Under the pieces are notes generated by a model. That model made no database searches and was not told where the DNA came from. It was given only the letters and a program-made list of their open reading frames with translations. A stretch of 64,000 bases of DNA from Actinoplanes missouriensis 431. Its GTDB lineage: Bacteria > Actinomycetota > Actinomycetes > Mycobacteriales > Micromonosporaceae. A program made the position numbers and the translations under genes. Of the stretch, positions 14,837-24,704 are shown piece by piece; within the stretch, counting starts at the first letter, position 1; every line of letters begins with the position of its first letter. The DNA lies in contig NC_017093.1 of the NCBI RefSeq assembly GCF_000284295.1, forward strand, positions 4,216,001 to 4,280,000, read 5' to 3'.

Positions 14837-17800
14837 GTGTCACTTGAACCCCTCGCGCCCCTGCTTGCCACCCGGCGATTCCTGACCAGGGAGACCGTCG
14901 GTGACCACGGCCGCACGGTGCACCAGGTCCGCAACGAGGACTGGGACGCGTTCTACCGTGACCGGTACCGGTACGACAAGGTGGTGCGGTCCACGCACGG
15001 CGTGAACTGCACCGGCTCCTGCTCGTGGAACGTGTTCGTCAAGGACGGCCTGATCACCTGGGAGCACCAGGCGACGGATTACCCGACGACCGGGCCGGAC
15101 GCGCCGGACTACGAGCCGCGCGGGTGCCCGCGGGGAGCGTCGTTCTCCTGGTACGAGTATTCCCCGTCCCGCGTTCGTCACCCGTACCTGCGCGGTGTCC
15201 TCGCCGAGATGTACCGCGAGGCGCGGCAGCGCCTGGGTGACCCGGTGGCCGCGTGGGCCGAGATCGTGGAGACGCCGCTGAAGGCGCGGGCCTACAAGGC
15301 GCAGCGGGGACGCGGCGGTTTCGTGCGGGCGAGCTGGGACGAGGCGATCGAGATCGTCGCGGCGGCGCACGTCTACACGACGAAGACCTACGGGCCGGAC
15401 CGGGTGGTCGGGTTCTCGCCGATCCCGGCGATGTCGATGGCCTCGTTCGCGGCGGGCACCCGCTATCACGCGCTGCTCGGTGGCACCCTGCTCAGCTTCT
15501 ACGACTGGTACGCGGACCTGCCGATCGCCTCCCCGCAGATCTGGGGCGACCAGACCGACGTGCCGGAGGCCGGGGACTGGTGGAACGCGACGTACCTGAT
15601 GATGTGGGGTTCCAACATCCCGGTCACGCGGACTCCGGACGCGCATTTCCTGGCGGAGGCCCGTTACAAGGGTACGAAGGTGGTGGCGGTCAGCCCGGAC
15701 TACGCGGACAACGTGAAGTTCGCCGACGACTGGCTGGCGCCGCATCCGGGCACCGACGGGGCCCTGGCCATGGCGATGGGTCACGTCGTGCTCAAGGAGT
15801 TCTTCGTCGACCGGCAGACGGACTACTTCACCGACTACGTCCGCAGATTCACGGACATGCCGTTCCTGGTGACGCTGCGCAACACCGGGAAGACCTGGGC
15901 CGCTGATCGTTTCCTGACAGCCGCCGATCTCGGGCAGCAGGACGGCGAGCACAAGACCGTCCTGATCGACGAGCGCACCGGCGAGCCGGTCGTCCCCAAC
16001 GGATCGCTCGGTTTCCGGTACGGCGAACCCGGCCACTGGAACCTCGACCTCGGCGACGTGATCCCGGCCCTGGGCATCACCGGCGACGAGAGCGTCGTGG
16101 TGGACCTGGCCCGCTTCGACACCGGCGACACCGAGGGCGGCTCCACGATCCGCCGGGGCGTGCCGATCCGCTGGCTCGGCGGGCACCCGGTCACCACCGT
16201 GTTCGACCTGATGATGGCCCAGTACGGGGTACGCCGCGGCGACCTGCCCGGCGACTGGCCGACCGGGTACGACGACGCCGATGCGCCGAACACCCCGGCC
16301 TGGCAGGAGCGGATCACCGGCGTGCCGGCGAAGCTGGCCGCCCGGATCGGCCGGGAGTTCGCCCGCAACGCCGAGCGCAGCCGCGGCCGCTCGATGATCG
16401 TCCTGGGTGCCGGCGCGAACCAGTGGTTCCACTCCGACATGACTTACCGGGCGTTCATCTCGCTGGTCACGCTCACCGGCTGCCAGGGTGTCAACGGCGG
16501 CGGCTGGGCGCACTACGTCGGCCAGGAGAAGGCCCGCCCGGTCACCGGCCAGCAGCACATGAGCTTCGCGTTCGACTGGCAGCGGCCGATGCGGCACCAG
16601 GCGTCCACCCCGTTCTGGTACCTGCACACCGACCAGTGGCGCTACGAGCGGGTGCCGGCCGACGAGCTGGCGTCCCCGCTGGGTACCGGGCGGTTCGCGG
16701 GCATGTCGTTCGCGGACACGGTCGCGGCGGCGCAGCGGATGGGCTGGACGCCGGGTCACCCGTTCTTCAACCGCAACCCCTTGGACCTCGGTGACGAGGG
16801 CGTCGAGGCGGTGATCGCAGGGCTGAGGAGCGGTGAGATCAAGGCCGCCGCCGAGGACCCCGACGACCCGGCCAACTTCCCCCGGGCGCTCACCCTGTGG
16901 CGCTGCAACCTGCTCGGCTCCTCCGGCAAGGGCAACGAGTACTTCATGCGCCACCTGCTCGGCGTGGCGAGCGACGCCACCGCGTCCGAGTGCGAGCCCG
17001 GCCAGCGCCCGCGCGACGTGACCTGGCGGGACGAGGCGCCGATCGGCAAGCTCGACCTGCTGACCACGCTGGACTTCCGGATGACCAACACCGGTCTGCA
17101 CTCCGACCTGGTCCTGCCGGCCGCCACCTGGTACGAGAAGAACGACATCTCCACCACCGACATGCACCCGTTCGTGCACGCGTTCAGCCCGGCCGTCGAG
17201 CCGCCGTCGGACGCGCACACCGACTACGACGCGTTCCTGGCCCTGGCCGACAAGGTCAGCGAGCTCGCGGTCACCCACCTCGGGGTCCGCACCGACGTTC
17301 TGGCGGCGCCGCTGCAGCACGACACCCCGGACGAGCTGGCGATGCCGGGCGGCCGGGTCCGGGACTGGAAGTTCGGCGAGTGCGAGCCGGAGCCGGGCCG
17401 GACCATGCCGAAGCTGATCACGGTCCAGCGGGACTACACGCAGATCGGCCGGAAGATGCGCACGGTCGGGCCGCTGCTGGACAAGCTCGGCACCACGACC
17501 AAGGCGATCACGGTGGACGTCAACGACGAGATCGCGTACCTGAAGCACCAGAACGGTGTGATCGACGGCCGGCCGTCGCTGGCGACCGCGGACCGGATGT
17601 GCGAGGCGATCCTGGCGCTCAGCGGCACCACCAACGGAGCGCTCGCGCTCAAGGGGTTCGAGGAGCTGGAGAAGCGCACCGGGCAACGGTTCACCGACTA
17701 CATCGAGGGCCACGAGAAGGACCGGATCACGTACGCCGAGACCCAGGACGCCCCGCAGCCGGTCTTCACCAGCCCGGAGTGGTCCGGCTCGGAGAAGGGC

Positions 17801-18442
17801 GGCCGCCGCTACTCGCCGTTCACGATCAACGTCGAGCGCCTGAAGCCGTGGCACACGATCACCGGCCGCCAGCACTTCTTCGTCGAGCACGACTGGGTCG
17901 CCGAGCTCGGCGAGCAGCTCCCGGCGTTCCGGCCGCCGCTGAACATGGCGCGGCACTTCGGCAAGCCCGGCGACGCCGTCGACGGGGGAGTCACCGTGCG
18001 GTTCCTGACCCCGCACGCCAAGTGGTCGATCCACTCGATGTACCACGACAACGAGCTGATGCTCGCGCTCTCCCGCGGCGGCCCGGTGATCTGGATGTCC
18101 GTGCAGGACGCTTCCAAGATCGGCGTCAAGGACAACGACTGGATCGAGGCGCACAACCGCAACGGCGTCGTGGTGGCCCGTGCGGTCGTCAGCCACCGGA
18201 TGCCGGAGGGCACGGTCTTCCAGTACCACTCGCCGGAACGCACGGTGAACGTCCCCAAGGCGGAGAAGTCCGGCAAGCGCGGCGGCTACCACAACTCGAT
18301 GACCCGGCTGCTGATCAAGCCGACGCATCTGGCCGGCGGGCACGCCCAGCTCACCTACGCCTTCAACTACTACGGCCCGATCGGCAGCCAGCGCGACGAG
18401 ATCACCGTGATCCGCCGCCGCATGCAGGAGGTGGAGTACTGA
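14837..18442 (+). CDS. narG: Respiratory nitrate reductase alpha subunit NarG
   Basis: A 1,201-residue molybdenum (bis-MGD) subunit that reduces nitrate to nitrite on the inner face of the membrane. The N-terminal FS0 cluster region HGVNCTGSCSWNVFVKDG (His plus three Cys, with RGCPRGASFSWYEYSP further on) is intact, as are GADQWFHSD-like GAGANQWFHSDMTYRAF, GNEYFMRHLLG and the C-terminal THLAGGHAQLTYAFNYYGP. Length is normal for NarG. It starts with GTG behind AAGGAG, and its stop overlaps the narH start (TGATG). First gene of narGHJI, with a DosR-like box upstream. No narK or molybdenum cofactor gene is nearby. Confidence 0.97.
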   Translation: MSLEPLAPLLATRRFLTRETVGDHGRTVHQVRNEDWDAFYRDRYRYDKVVRSTHGVNCTGSCSWNVFVKDGLITWEHQATDYPTTGPDAPDYEPRGCPRGASFSWYEYSPSRVRHPYLRGVLAEMYREARQRLGDPVAAWAEIVETPLKARAYKAQRGRGGFVRASWDEAIEIVAAAHVYTTKTYGPDRVVGFSPIPAMSMASFAAGTRYHALLGGTLLSFYDWYADLPIASPQIWGDQTDVPEAGDWWNATYLMMWGSNIPVTRTPDAHFLAEARYKGTKVVAVSPDYADNVKFADDWLAPHPGTDGALAMAMGHVVLKEFFVDRQTDYFTDYVRRFTDMPFLVTLRNTGKTWAADRFLTAADLGQQDGEHKTVLIDERTGEPVVPNGSLGFRYGEPGHWNLDLGDVIPALGITGDESVVVDLARFDTGDTEGGSTIRRGVPIRWLGGHPVTTVFDLMMAQYGVRRGDLPGDWPTGYDDADAPNTPAWQERITGVPAKLAARIGREFARNAERSRGRSMIVLGAGANQWFHSDMTYRAFISLVTLTGCQGVNGGGWAHYVGQEKARPVTGQQHMSFAFDWQRPMRHQASTPFWYLHTDQWRYERVPADELASPLGTGRFAGMSFADTVAAAQRMGWTPGHPFFNRNPLDLGDEGVEAVIAGLRSGEIKAAAEDPDDPANFPRALTLWRCNLLGSSGKGNEYFMRHLLGVASDATASECEPGQRPRDVTWRDEAPIGKLDLLTTLDFRMTNTGLHSDLVLPAATWYEKNDISTTDMHPFVHAFSPAVEPPSDAHTDYDAFLALADKVSELAVTHLGVRTDVLAAPLQHDTPDELAMPGGRVRDWKFGECEPEPGRTMPKLITVQRDYTQIGRKMRTVGPLLDKLGTTTKAITVDVNDEIAYLKHQNGVIDGRPSLATADRMCEAILALSGTTNGALALKGFEELEKRTGQRFTDYIEGHEKDRITYAETQDAPQPVFTSPEWSGSEKGGRRYSPFTINVERLKPWHTITGRQHFFVEHDWVAELGEQLPAFRPPLNMARHFGKPGDAVDGGVTVRFLTPHAKWSIHSMYHDNELMLALSRGGPVIWMSVQDASKIGVKDNDWIEAHNRNGVVVARAVVSHRMPEGTVFQYHSPERTVNVPKAEKSGKRGGYHNSMTRLLIKPTHLAGGHAQLTYAFNYYGPIGSQRDEITVIRRRMQEVEY

Positions 18443-19977
18443 TGCGCATCCGCGCGCAGGTCGCCATGGTGATGAACCTGGACAAGTGCATCGGCTGCCA
18501 CACGTGCTCGGTGACGTGCAAGCAGACCTGGACCAACCGGGACGGCACCGAGTACGTCTGGTTCAACAACGTCGAGACCAAGCCCGGCATCGGCTACCCG
18601 AAGGGCTACGAGGACCAGGAGAAGTGGAAGGGCGGCTGGAAGCTCGACAGCCACGGCCGCCTGCAGCTGCGGTCCGGCGGGCGGCTCAAGCGGCTGTCCC
18701 GGATCTTCGCGAACCCGGACCTGCCGACCATCGACGACTACTACGAGCCGGCCACGTTCGACAAGGACATCCTGGTCAACGCGCCGGCCGGGCGGACCGA
18801 CACCCCGGTGAAGCAGCCCTACTCGCAGCTCACCGGCGAGCCGATGAGCGTGGTCTGGGGCGCCAACTGGGAGGACTCGCTCGGCGGCGCGACAGGCCTG
18901 GACGACCCGAACCTGCGGGCGGTGAGCGACAAGGTCAAGTTCGAGTTCGAGAAGACCTTCATGTTCTACCTGCCGCGGATCTGCGAGCACTGCCTCAACC
19001 CGGCGTGCGTCTCCGCCTGCCCGTCCGGCGCGATGTACAAGCGCGAGCAGGACGGCATCGTCCTGGTCGACGAGGACCGCTGCCGGGGCTGGCGGATGTG
19101 CGTGTCGGCCTGCCCGTACAAGAAGGTCTACGTCAACCACGCCACCGGCAAGGCCGAGAAGTGCACGTTCTGCTTCCCCCGCCTGGAGGCGGGCCAGCCC
19201 ACCATCTGCAGTGAGACCTGCGTCGGCCGCCTGCGCTATCTCGGGATCGTCTGGTACGACGAGGACGCCGTGCTCGCCGCCGCGTCGGTCCCCGAGTCCG
19301 AGCTGCTGGACGCGCAGCGGTCGGCCTTCCTCGACCCGTTCGACCCGGCGATCCAGCAGGCCGCCCGCGACGCCGGGCACCCCGAGGAGTGGATCGAGGC
19401 GGCGCAGAGGTCGCCGGTCTGGAAACTGATCAGCGAGTACCGGATCGCGCTGCCGCTGCACCCGGAGTACCGCACACTGCCGATGGTCTGGTACGTCCCG
19501 CCGCTCTCCCCGGTCCTGGACGCCGCGGGCGCCGCCGGCCGCGACGACACCGACGCCGACGACATCTTCCACACCATCGACGACCTGCGGATCCCGGTCG
19601 AGTACCTGGCGTCGCTGTTCACCGCCGGGGACACCGCGGTGGCCGGCGGGGTGCTGATGAAGCTCGCCGCGATGCGCTCCTACATGCGCGCCCGCACCCT
19701 CGACGGCAGCGTCGCGCAGGAGTTGCTCGACGGCATCGGGATGACCGGCGAACAGGTCGAAGCCATGTACCGGCTGCTCGCCATCGCGAAATACGACGAG
19801 CGTTACGTGATCCCGGCCGCGCACGCGCGCGACGCGGCGGCCCTCGAGGCACAGGCCGCCGCGCAGACCGACTGCTCCCTCGACTGCGAAGGAGGCCCCG
19901 GCATGTCCGACTTCCACCTCCCGCAGCAGCCGACCCGCCGCCGCCTGCCGATCAACCCGATCCGGGGCCGGTCATGA
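18442..19977 (+). CDS. narH: Respiratory nitrate reductase beta subunit NarH
   Basis: A 511-residue iron-sulfur subunit that carries electrons from NarI to NarG. Four cysteine groups are visible: CIGCHTCSVTC, CEHCLNPACVSACP, CRGWRMCVSACP and CTFCFPRLEAGQPTICSETC. In the third, Trp replaces one Cys, which is the known signature of the [3Fe-4S] cluster in NarH. The protein ends in a Cys- and Arg-containing tail (TDCSLDCEGG and beyond). ATG shares its A with the narG stop, and the narJ start overlaps its stop by four bases, so translation is coupled. Confidence 0.97.
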   Translation: MRIRAQVAMVMNLDKCIGCHTCSVTCKQTWTNRDGTEYVWFNNVETKPGIGYPKGYEDQEKWKGGWKLDSHGRLQLRSGGRLKRLSRIFANPDLPTIDDYYEPATFDKDILVNAPAGRTDTPVKQPYSQLTGEPMSVVWGANWEDSLGGATGLDDPNLRAVSDKVKFEFEKTFMFYLPRICEHCLNPACVSACPSGAMYKREQDGIVLVDEDRCRGWRMCVSACPYKKVYVNHATGKAEKCTFCFPRLEAGQPTICSETCVGRLRYLGIVWYDEDAVLAAASVPESELLDAQRSAFLDPFDPAIQQAARDAGHPEEWIEAAQRSPVWKLISEYRIALPLHPEYRTLPMVWYVPPLSPVLDAAGAAGRDDTDADDIFHTIDDLRIPVEYLASLFTAGDTAVAGGVLMKLAAMRSYMRARTLDGSVAQELLDGIGMTGEQVEAMYRLLAIAKYDERYVIPAAHARDAAALEAQAAAQTDCSLDCEGGPGMSDFHLPQQPTRRRLPINPIRGRS

Positions 19978-20579
19978 GGGCGAGACTGTTCCAGCTGGTC
20001 TCGGTGCTGCTGACCTACCCCGACGACGAGCTCTTCCAGGCGGGGCCCGGCCTGCGGGAGGCCGCCGCCGGCGTGGAGCCTCCGGAGGTACGGGCCAAAG
20101 TGGTCACGTTCCTCGACTGGTTCCTGACCGTCACCCCGATGCAGGCACAGCGGCACTACGTCGAGACCTTCGACCTGCGCCGCCGCAGCGGGCTCTACCT
20201 GACGTACTACCTGCACGGCGACACCCGCAAACGGGGGATGGCGCTGCTCATGCTGAAGCAGCGGTACCGGGCACACGGCCTGCGCCTCGCCGACGGGGAA
20301 CTGCCCGACCTGCTGCCGATCGTGCTGGAGTTCGCGGCGGTGGCCGGCCCCGGCGACGGCGAAGCCCCGCTGCGCCAGCACCGGCAGGGCATCGAACTGC
20401 TCCGGGCGGCCATCGAGGAGTCCGGCAGCCCGTACCGGATGCTGGTGGAAGCGATCGTGGACGTCCTGCCGCAACTCGGCGACCGAGATCGCGAAGCGAT
20501 CGAGGCTCTCGCCTTCGACGGGCCGCCGGACCTGGAAACCGTCGGCCTCGGACCTGATCTCATTGAGGTGTCCCGATGA
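19974..20579 (+). CDS. narJ: Nitrate reductase assembly chaperone NarJ
   Basis: A 201-residue, mostly helical protein of the NarJ/DmsD (TorD-like) chaperone family, needed to insert the molybdenum cofactor and mature the NarGH complex before it docks on NarI. It has the typical LLTYPDDELF start, YVETFDLRRRSGLYLTYY and HGDTRKRG stretch. The start overlaps the narH stop and the stop overlaps narI, so it is made in step with them. Confidence 0.95.
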   Translation: MRARLFQLVSVLLTYPDDELFQAGPGLREAAAGVEPPEVRAKVVTFLDWFLTVTPMQAQRHYVETFDLRRRSGLYLTYYLHGDTRKRGMALLMLKQRYRAHGLRLADGELPDLLPIVLEFAAVAGPGDGEAPLRQHRQGIELLRAAIEESGSPYRMLVEAIVDVLPQLGDRDREAIEALAFDGPPDLETVGLGPDLIEVSR

Positions 20580-21406
20580 ATACCCTGCTCTGGATCGTGC
20601 TGCCCTACACCTGCCTCGCGGTGTTCGTGATCGGACATGTGTGGCGCTGGCGGCACGACCAGTTCGGCTGGACCACGCACACCAGCCAGCTCCTGGAGAA
20701 CCGGCTGCTGCGGCTCGGATCCCCGCTGTTCCACCTCGGGGCGTTCGGGGTGATCGCCGGGCACGCGATGGGCCTGCTCATACCGGAATCGGTCACCTCG
20801 GCCCTCGGCGTGTCCGAGCACGCCTATCACCTGGTCTCCGTGACCGGCGGCGTGATCACCGGGGTGATGCTTGTCGTCGGGCTGGCGCTGCTGATCGCAC
20901 GGCGGTTCGTCAGCGGCCGGATCCGGCGGGTCACCACGACGATGGACAAGGTGCTCTACGTCGCGCTGACCGCGATGGTCGTCCTCGGGATGAGCGGGAC
21001 CGTCGTGATCAACCTGTTCGGGGAGGGGTACAACTACCGGGAGAGCCTGGCGGTGTGGTTCCGGCAGATCTTCTACTTCCAGCCGGACTCGTCGCTGATG
21101 GCGGGGGCGCCGCTGGTGTTCCAGTTGCACGCGCTCGGCGGGTTCCTGTTCCTGGCGTTGTGGCCGTTCACGCGGCTGGTGCACGTCTGGTCGGCGCCGC
21201 TGGCGTACCTGTCCCGGCCGTACGTGGTGTACCGCCGCCGTCGCGGCCCGGTCCCGGCCGCCCAGCCGACCCCGGCAGCGGTCCGGGACGCGGGACGCCG
21301 GAGGGCCGCGGGCGGCGCGGGTGAGCCCGCGCGCGTGGGCGGGGCGACTCGTGTGGATGGGGCGGCTCGCGCAGACGCAGCCGGCAGATCACCGGTGAGC
21401 CGGTAG
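20576..21406 (+). CDS. narI: Respiratory nitrate reductase gamma subunit (cytochrome b) NarI
   Basis: A 276-residue membrane subunit that takes electrons from menaquinol and holds NarGH on the membrane. Five hydrophobic helices are visible (LLWIVLPYTCLAVFVIGHVW, FHLGAFGVIAGHAMGLL, VTGGVITGVMLVVGLALLIA, VLYVALTAMVVLGMSGTVV, LHALGGFLFLALWPFT). Heme-ligand His residues sit in HVWRWRHDQF, GHAMG, QLHALGG and RLVHVWSAP. The last ~55 residues form an Ala/Arg/Gly-rich tail that the usual NarI (about 225-240 residues) lacks; it looks disordered. Last gene of the operon. Confidence 0.95.
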   Translation: MNTLLWIVLPYTCLAVFVIGHVWRWRHDQFGWTTHTSQLLENRLLRLGSPLFHLGAFGVIAGHAMGLLIPESVTSALGVSEHAYHLVSVTGGVITGVMLVVGLALLIARRFVSGRIRRVTTTMDKVLYVALTAMVVLGMSGTVVINLFGEGYNYRESLAVWFRQIFYFQPDSSLMAGAPLVFQLHALGGFLFLALWPFTRLVHVWSAPLAYLSRPYVVYRRRRGPVPAAQPTPAAVRDAGRRRAAGGAGEPARVGGATRVDGAARADAAGRSPVSR

Positions 21407-21983
21407 CCGATCATCCGCTGCCCGGTGCCCGCCGCCCGCTGCCCGCCCGCCGCCGCCCGCGGATCAGCGGGTGGCGGGCGCGGCTGGATCGAGGTGAATT
21501 GTGGTCGCGAGGCAGGCACAGCTTGTCAAGATCGGGTCGTGGGCCGGGGCGATCCGCGCACACGGTGGGCGGTGATCGGGGCGGTGAGCGCACACCGATC
21601 GGCTCTGCGTTCGTTCAGCGCCGCCTGGTGGGCGGTCAGCTCACACGAACCGCATGTGCGTGAGCTGACCGCCCGCGCCACCGGCTTCCGCGTGCGTTCA
21701 TTAGCGGCCGTGGAAACAGCGGACGCCGTGCGTGCGATGGCAAGTCGCCCGAGGGCGATGGATGGCGTGTCTTCTGGACGGTTTCCGGCCGGCGTCTGTA
21801 GCGATGTGACGGGGTGACGGCGGCCGTGCTGCAATGATCGAATTCCGAACTGGCGTAGACGCAACGTCGTATGTCAATCGATCGCTTCTCGGGAGGCTGT
21901 GGATATTGTAGAATCGTGCGTCCATGCGCGCTCCCGGGAATCCCGCACCCAGGACACCATGATTCAAATTAGGGAGCCTGGCG
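21407..21983. other. 577-bp spacer between narI and the gasdermin operon
   Basis: I see no gene here. The first part is a C/G-rich run with CCGCTGCCCG repeats; the middle holds a long perfect hairpin (21630-21674); the last ~150 bases become AT-richer and lead into the next operon. A weak -10-like TAGAAT is at 21909-21914 and AGGGAG at 21971-21976 is the ribosome site of the next gene. The shift in composition marks the left edge of the accessory region. Confidence 0.6.
21630..21674. terminator. Long perfect hairpin (15-bp arms, 15-base loop)
   Basis: GGGCGGTCAGCTCAC (21630-21644) is exactly complementary to GTGAGCTGACCGCCC (21660-21674). A terminator for the nar operon is the simplest reading, although it lies about 220 bases after narI and has no T-tract. 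It could also be a repetitive extragenic palindrome. Confidence 0.5.
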
Positions 21984-24704
21984 TTGGAGAGTGGGTATGC
22001 AGAGGTCAGCTTCACCCGGCGCGGAGGCAACTCGTACGTTGTTCGGATCCGGACGGAGCTGGGCTCGGCAGAGGAAGAATTCGAACTACCCACGCCGGAA
22101 GAGCTCGAGGACAAACTGATCGCGGTCGAGTCCGCCATCACTCTGTCGAGTTCGCCGCCGGTACGGCGTGGTCGGCCGACCGCTGTCGAGGTACCAGCTC
22201 GCCGGTTCGGTGAATTTCTGTTCAAAAAGGTCTTCAAAGGATCAGTACACGCGCACCTGGAATATTTTCTGCAGCAGGCACGCGACAATGACATCGACGT
22301 GATGCTCGGTATTCAATCGTCGAGCACGTACGCTCAGCTCGCCTGTCTTCCGTGGGAATTGATGTTCGATCCCGGGGCCGGTGATTATCTGATCTTCAAA
22401 GCCGATATCGTACGTTATCTGGGTGCTGCGGCGGCGCTCCAGTCCGCTGCGGTAGAGCTTCCGTTGCAAGTGCTGGTCGTCGTGGCGAGCCCGTCTGACC
22501 AGCAACAGTTGAACGTGGAACGGGAGCGAGCCTCACTGGAGTCGGCCCTGTATCCGCTGGTCGACGAGGGCTTGGTCGAGCTGTCGTGGCTGGAGGAGCC
22601 GGACTGGGATCAGCTCAACCGCAAACTCGATGAGCGCAAGTGGCACGTCTTCCATTTCATCGGCCACGGCGGGCACGACATCAGCCGCGGCGAGGGATAC
22701 ATCTACTTGGTCAACGCCGCGACTGGCCGGTCCGACCGGATCACCGCGACCGATCTCGGGCGGCTGCTGATCAAGCAACGGCAGTTGCGTCTTGCGGTTC
22801 TCAACGCCTGCGATACCGCGCGCAGTGAACCGGAGGAACACCAGATGAGCGTCTCTGAAACGCTCGTGCGTAACGGTGTGCCCGGGGTGGCCGCTATGCA
22901 GTACCCGATCAGTGACAGCGCCGCCAAGGCGTTCACCCAGGTCTTCTACGCTGAGGTGTCGGCAGGTCGACCGGTCAACCGGGCGATGAGCGCGGCGCGG
23001 CTGGCGCTTACGAGGCACTACTCCGGAACTCTGGAATGGGCGACACCGGTTCTCTATCTGAAGCATCCGACCTCGGCGGTCTTTTCGTTGCGGCCTCGCG
23101 AGCCGGTGAAGATGGAGATCGACCCTGACGAGCCTGAGGTCCCCCGCCCTCGTCAGCCGGTCGAACGCGGCGCGCCTGAACCGGACTTCCTCACAGAGGT
23201 GACCCGGTGGTTGGAGCACGACAAGGTCGAGAAGGCGATCACAGTCGTTGGTCGTAACAAGAAGTCGTGGGCCGGCTACGAGCAGGAGGTCGCCGCGCTG
23301 TTGGTGCAGGCCGCCGAACGGGCCGCCGGACCTGGCAACCATGTGCTGGCCGAGCGCGCGTATTCCCTCGCGTTGCAGGCCGACCCGCGCGACGTCCGGC
23401 TTCGATCGGCGCGCGATCGCGCCCGTCCCAAAGCTGAGGCCCAGCAGCGAGAGCGCGAGGATTTGCTCAACACTGCGGCGCAGGCGGCGCGAGACGGCGA
23501 CGAGGAGACGGCAGTCCGATGTTACGAGAGAATTTACGCCGTCAACAGCGCCGACGCAGAGGTGGTGGGCCTGCTCAGCGCCGCCCGGATCCGCTTGGCC
23601 GTGGCCAATGTGGTAGCCCGCGTAGAAGTCGCGTTCCGGGATTCTGACTGGATGACGGTGATCGACGAGCTGTCGAAGATCCAGTCTCGGAGGAACGTCC
23701 CCTGGGACATGGTCGGCAAGCGCGTTACCAGGATTTTCGGCCGTTCAGTCAGCGACCTCGTCAGCGATGCCCGGATGGGACTTCTGCGCGAGAACAAACT
23801 ACCGCTGAGGCTGCGCTACACAACGGCCGCCCATGGGGCCGAGCGTCTGGTCTACTCACCCGACAGTGAGTGGCTGGCCACCTGGGGACCGACCGGCGAA
23901 GCGCGCCTGCTGTACTCCGACGGCAACCTGCTGCGACGCCTGCGGCATCGTAGGGGGTTTCAACGCCCGGTGCTCGCCTCCCTGGCATTCGAGTACAACA
24001 CTCTGTGGCTGGTCACCGCTTACGGGAAGCCCGAGCTCTCGTGCTGGCGGGTGGTCGGCGGTGTCGCGCGGGTGTTCTCGACCGACCGGACACCTTCGGT
24101 GCTCGCGACGCTGATCCATCCCCTGACGGCCGTCAGTGCCGGCACCGTCGTCGATGTGTGGGACGTGGCCGCAGGAGAGCGCGTCCATCGGGGCTTCAAA
24201 CATGAGCGACGTGTTGTGGATATGGTGACCGCAGGCTCGAGCCGGGAAATCCTGCTGACTGCGACCGAGGACACGGTACACCTCTGGAGTGTCCCTCAGG
24301 TGGAGGAGCTGATTACTCGACGCGTGCCCGGCGCGATTGTGCGCCTCGCGGTGGACAGTCAGGCACGGGTAGTGGTGGTGGTTCTGGCCGACGGCCGGGT
24401 GGCCTACTGGACAGCGTTTGAACGCGAGACACAGCCGCGTCTGCTGCCGGAGGTGTCGGAGGCCGCCGTCGCCGATGTCAGTCCGGATGGCCGGTTGCTG
24501 GCTGTCCTGGATGGCGGCGTGGCCCGACTCTGGGATATCGCCCGTGCCGAGGAGTTGCCTCGGCCGCCTTTCCCGGAAGGCCTCACCGACATTCGTATCG
24601 GCCCGGATGGCTGGCACCTGGCCATGGTGAACGCTGAGAATGTGACCGTCTATACGTGTGAGACGCCTCGAAAAAAGTCCCCGATCTCCTTGGAGGATTT
24701 GTGA
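21984..24704 (+). CDS. CHAT-domain caspase-like protease with TPR-like and WD40-like repeats
   Basis: A 906-residue protein. Residues ~100-370 form a CHAT (caspase HetF-associated) peptidase domain: catalytic His228 in HVFHFIGHGGHD and Cys276 in LRLAVLNACDTARS, followed by the usual GVPGVAAMQYPISDSAAKAF. Residues ~420-540 are helical TPR-like repeats (AERAYSLALQADPRD, ETAVRCYERIYAVNSADAE). Residues ~620-895 are WD40-like blades (LVYSPDSEWLATWG, VVDVWDVAAGERVH, DTVHLWSVPQ, VARLWDIARAEELP). It starts with TTG 7 bases after AGGGAG. Its stop overlaps the gasdermin-like gene's GTG. I infer a sensor-protease that detects a threat through its repeats and cleaves or activates its partners. Base use is visibly less GC-rich than in neighbours. 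Confidence 0.85.
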   Translation: MESGYAEVSFTRRGGNSYVVRIRTELGSAEEEFELPTPEELEDKLIAVESAITLSSSPPVRRGRPTAVEVPARRFGEFLFKKVFKGSVHAHLEYFLQQARDNDIDVMLGIQSSSTYAQLACLPWELMFDPGAGDYLIFKADIVRYLGAAAALQSAAVELPLQVLVVVASPSDQQQLNVERERASLESALYPLVDEGLVELSWLEEPDWDQLNRKLDERKWHVFHFIGHGGHDISRGEGYIYLVNAATGRSDRITATDLGRLLIKQRQLRLAVLNACDTARSEPEEHQMSVSETLVRNGVPGVAAMQYPISDSAAKAFTQVFYAEVSAGRPVNRAMSAARLALTRHYSGTLEWATPVLYLKHPTSAVFSLRPREPVKMEIDPDEPEVPRPRQPVERGAPEPDFLTEVTRWLEHDKVEKAITVVGRNKKSWAGYEQEVAALLVQAAERAAGPGNHVLAERAYSLALQADPRDVRLRSARDRARPKAEAQQREREDLLNTAAQAARDGDEETAVRCYERIYAVNSADAEVVGLLSAARIRLAVANVVARVEVAFRDSDWMTVIDELSKIQSRRNVPWDMVGKRVTRIFGRSVSDLVSDARMGLLRENKLPLRLRYTTAAHGAERLVYSPDSEWLATWGPTGEARLLYSDGNLLRRLRHRRGFQRPVLASLAFEYNTLWLVTAYGKPELSCWRVVGGVARVFSTDRTPSVLATLIHPLTAVSAGTVVDVWDVAAGERVHRGFKHERRVVDMVTAGSSREILLTATEDTVHLWSVPQVEELITRRVPGAIVRLAVDSQARVVVVVLADGRVAYWTAFERETQPRLLPEVSEAAVADVSPDGRLLAVLDGGVARLWDIARAEELPRPPFPEGLTDIRIGPDGWHLAMVNAENVTVYTCETPRKKSPISLEDL

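Noticed and set aside
14840..18343. A 1,167-codon open frame on the minus strand opposite narG
   Set aside because: NarG is certain on the plus strand, and this frame has no recognisable protein features.
21984..24704. The CHAT protein as a HetF/separase-like housekeeping protease
   Set aside because: Its tight overlap with the gasdermin-like and caspase-like genes and the composition change around the operon argue for an accessory defence role.
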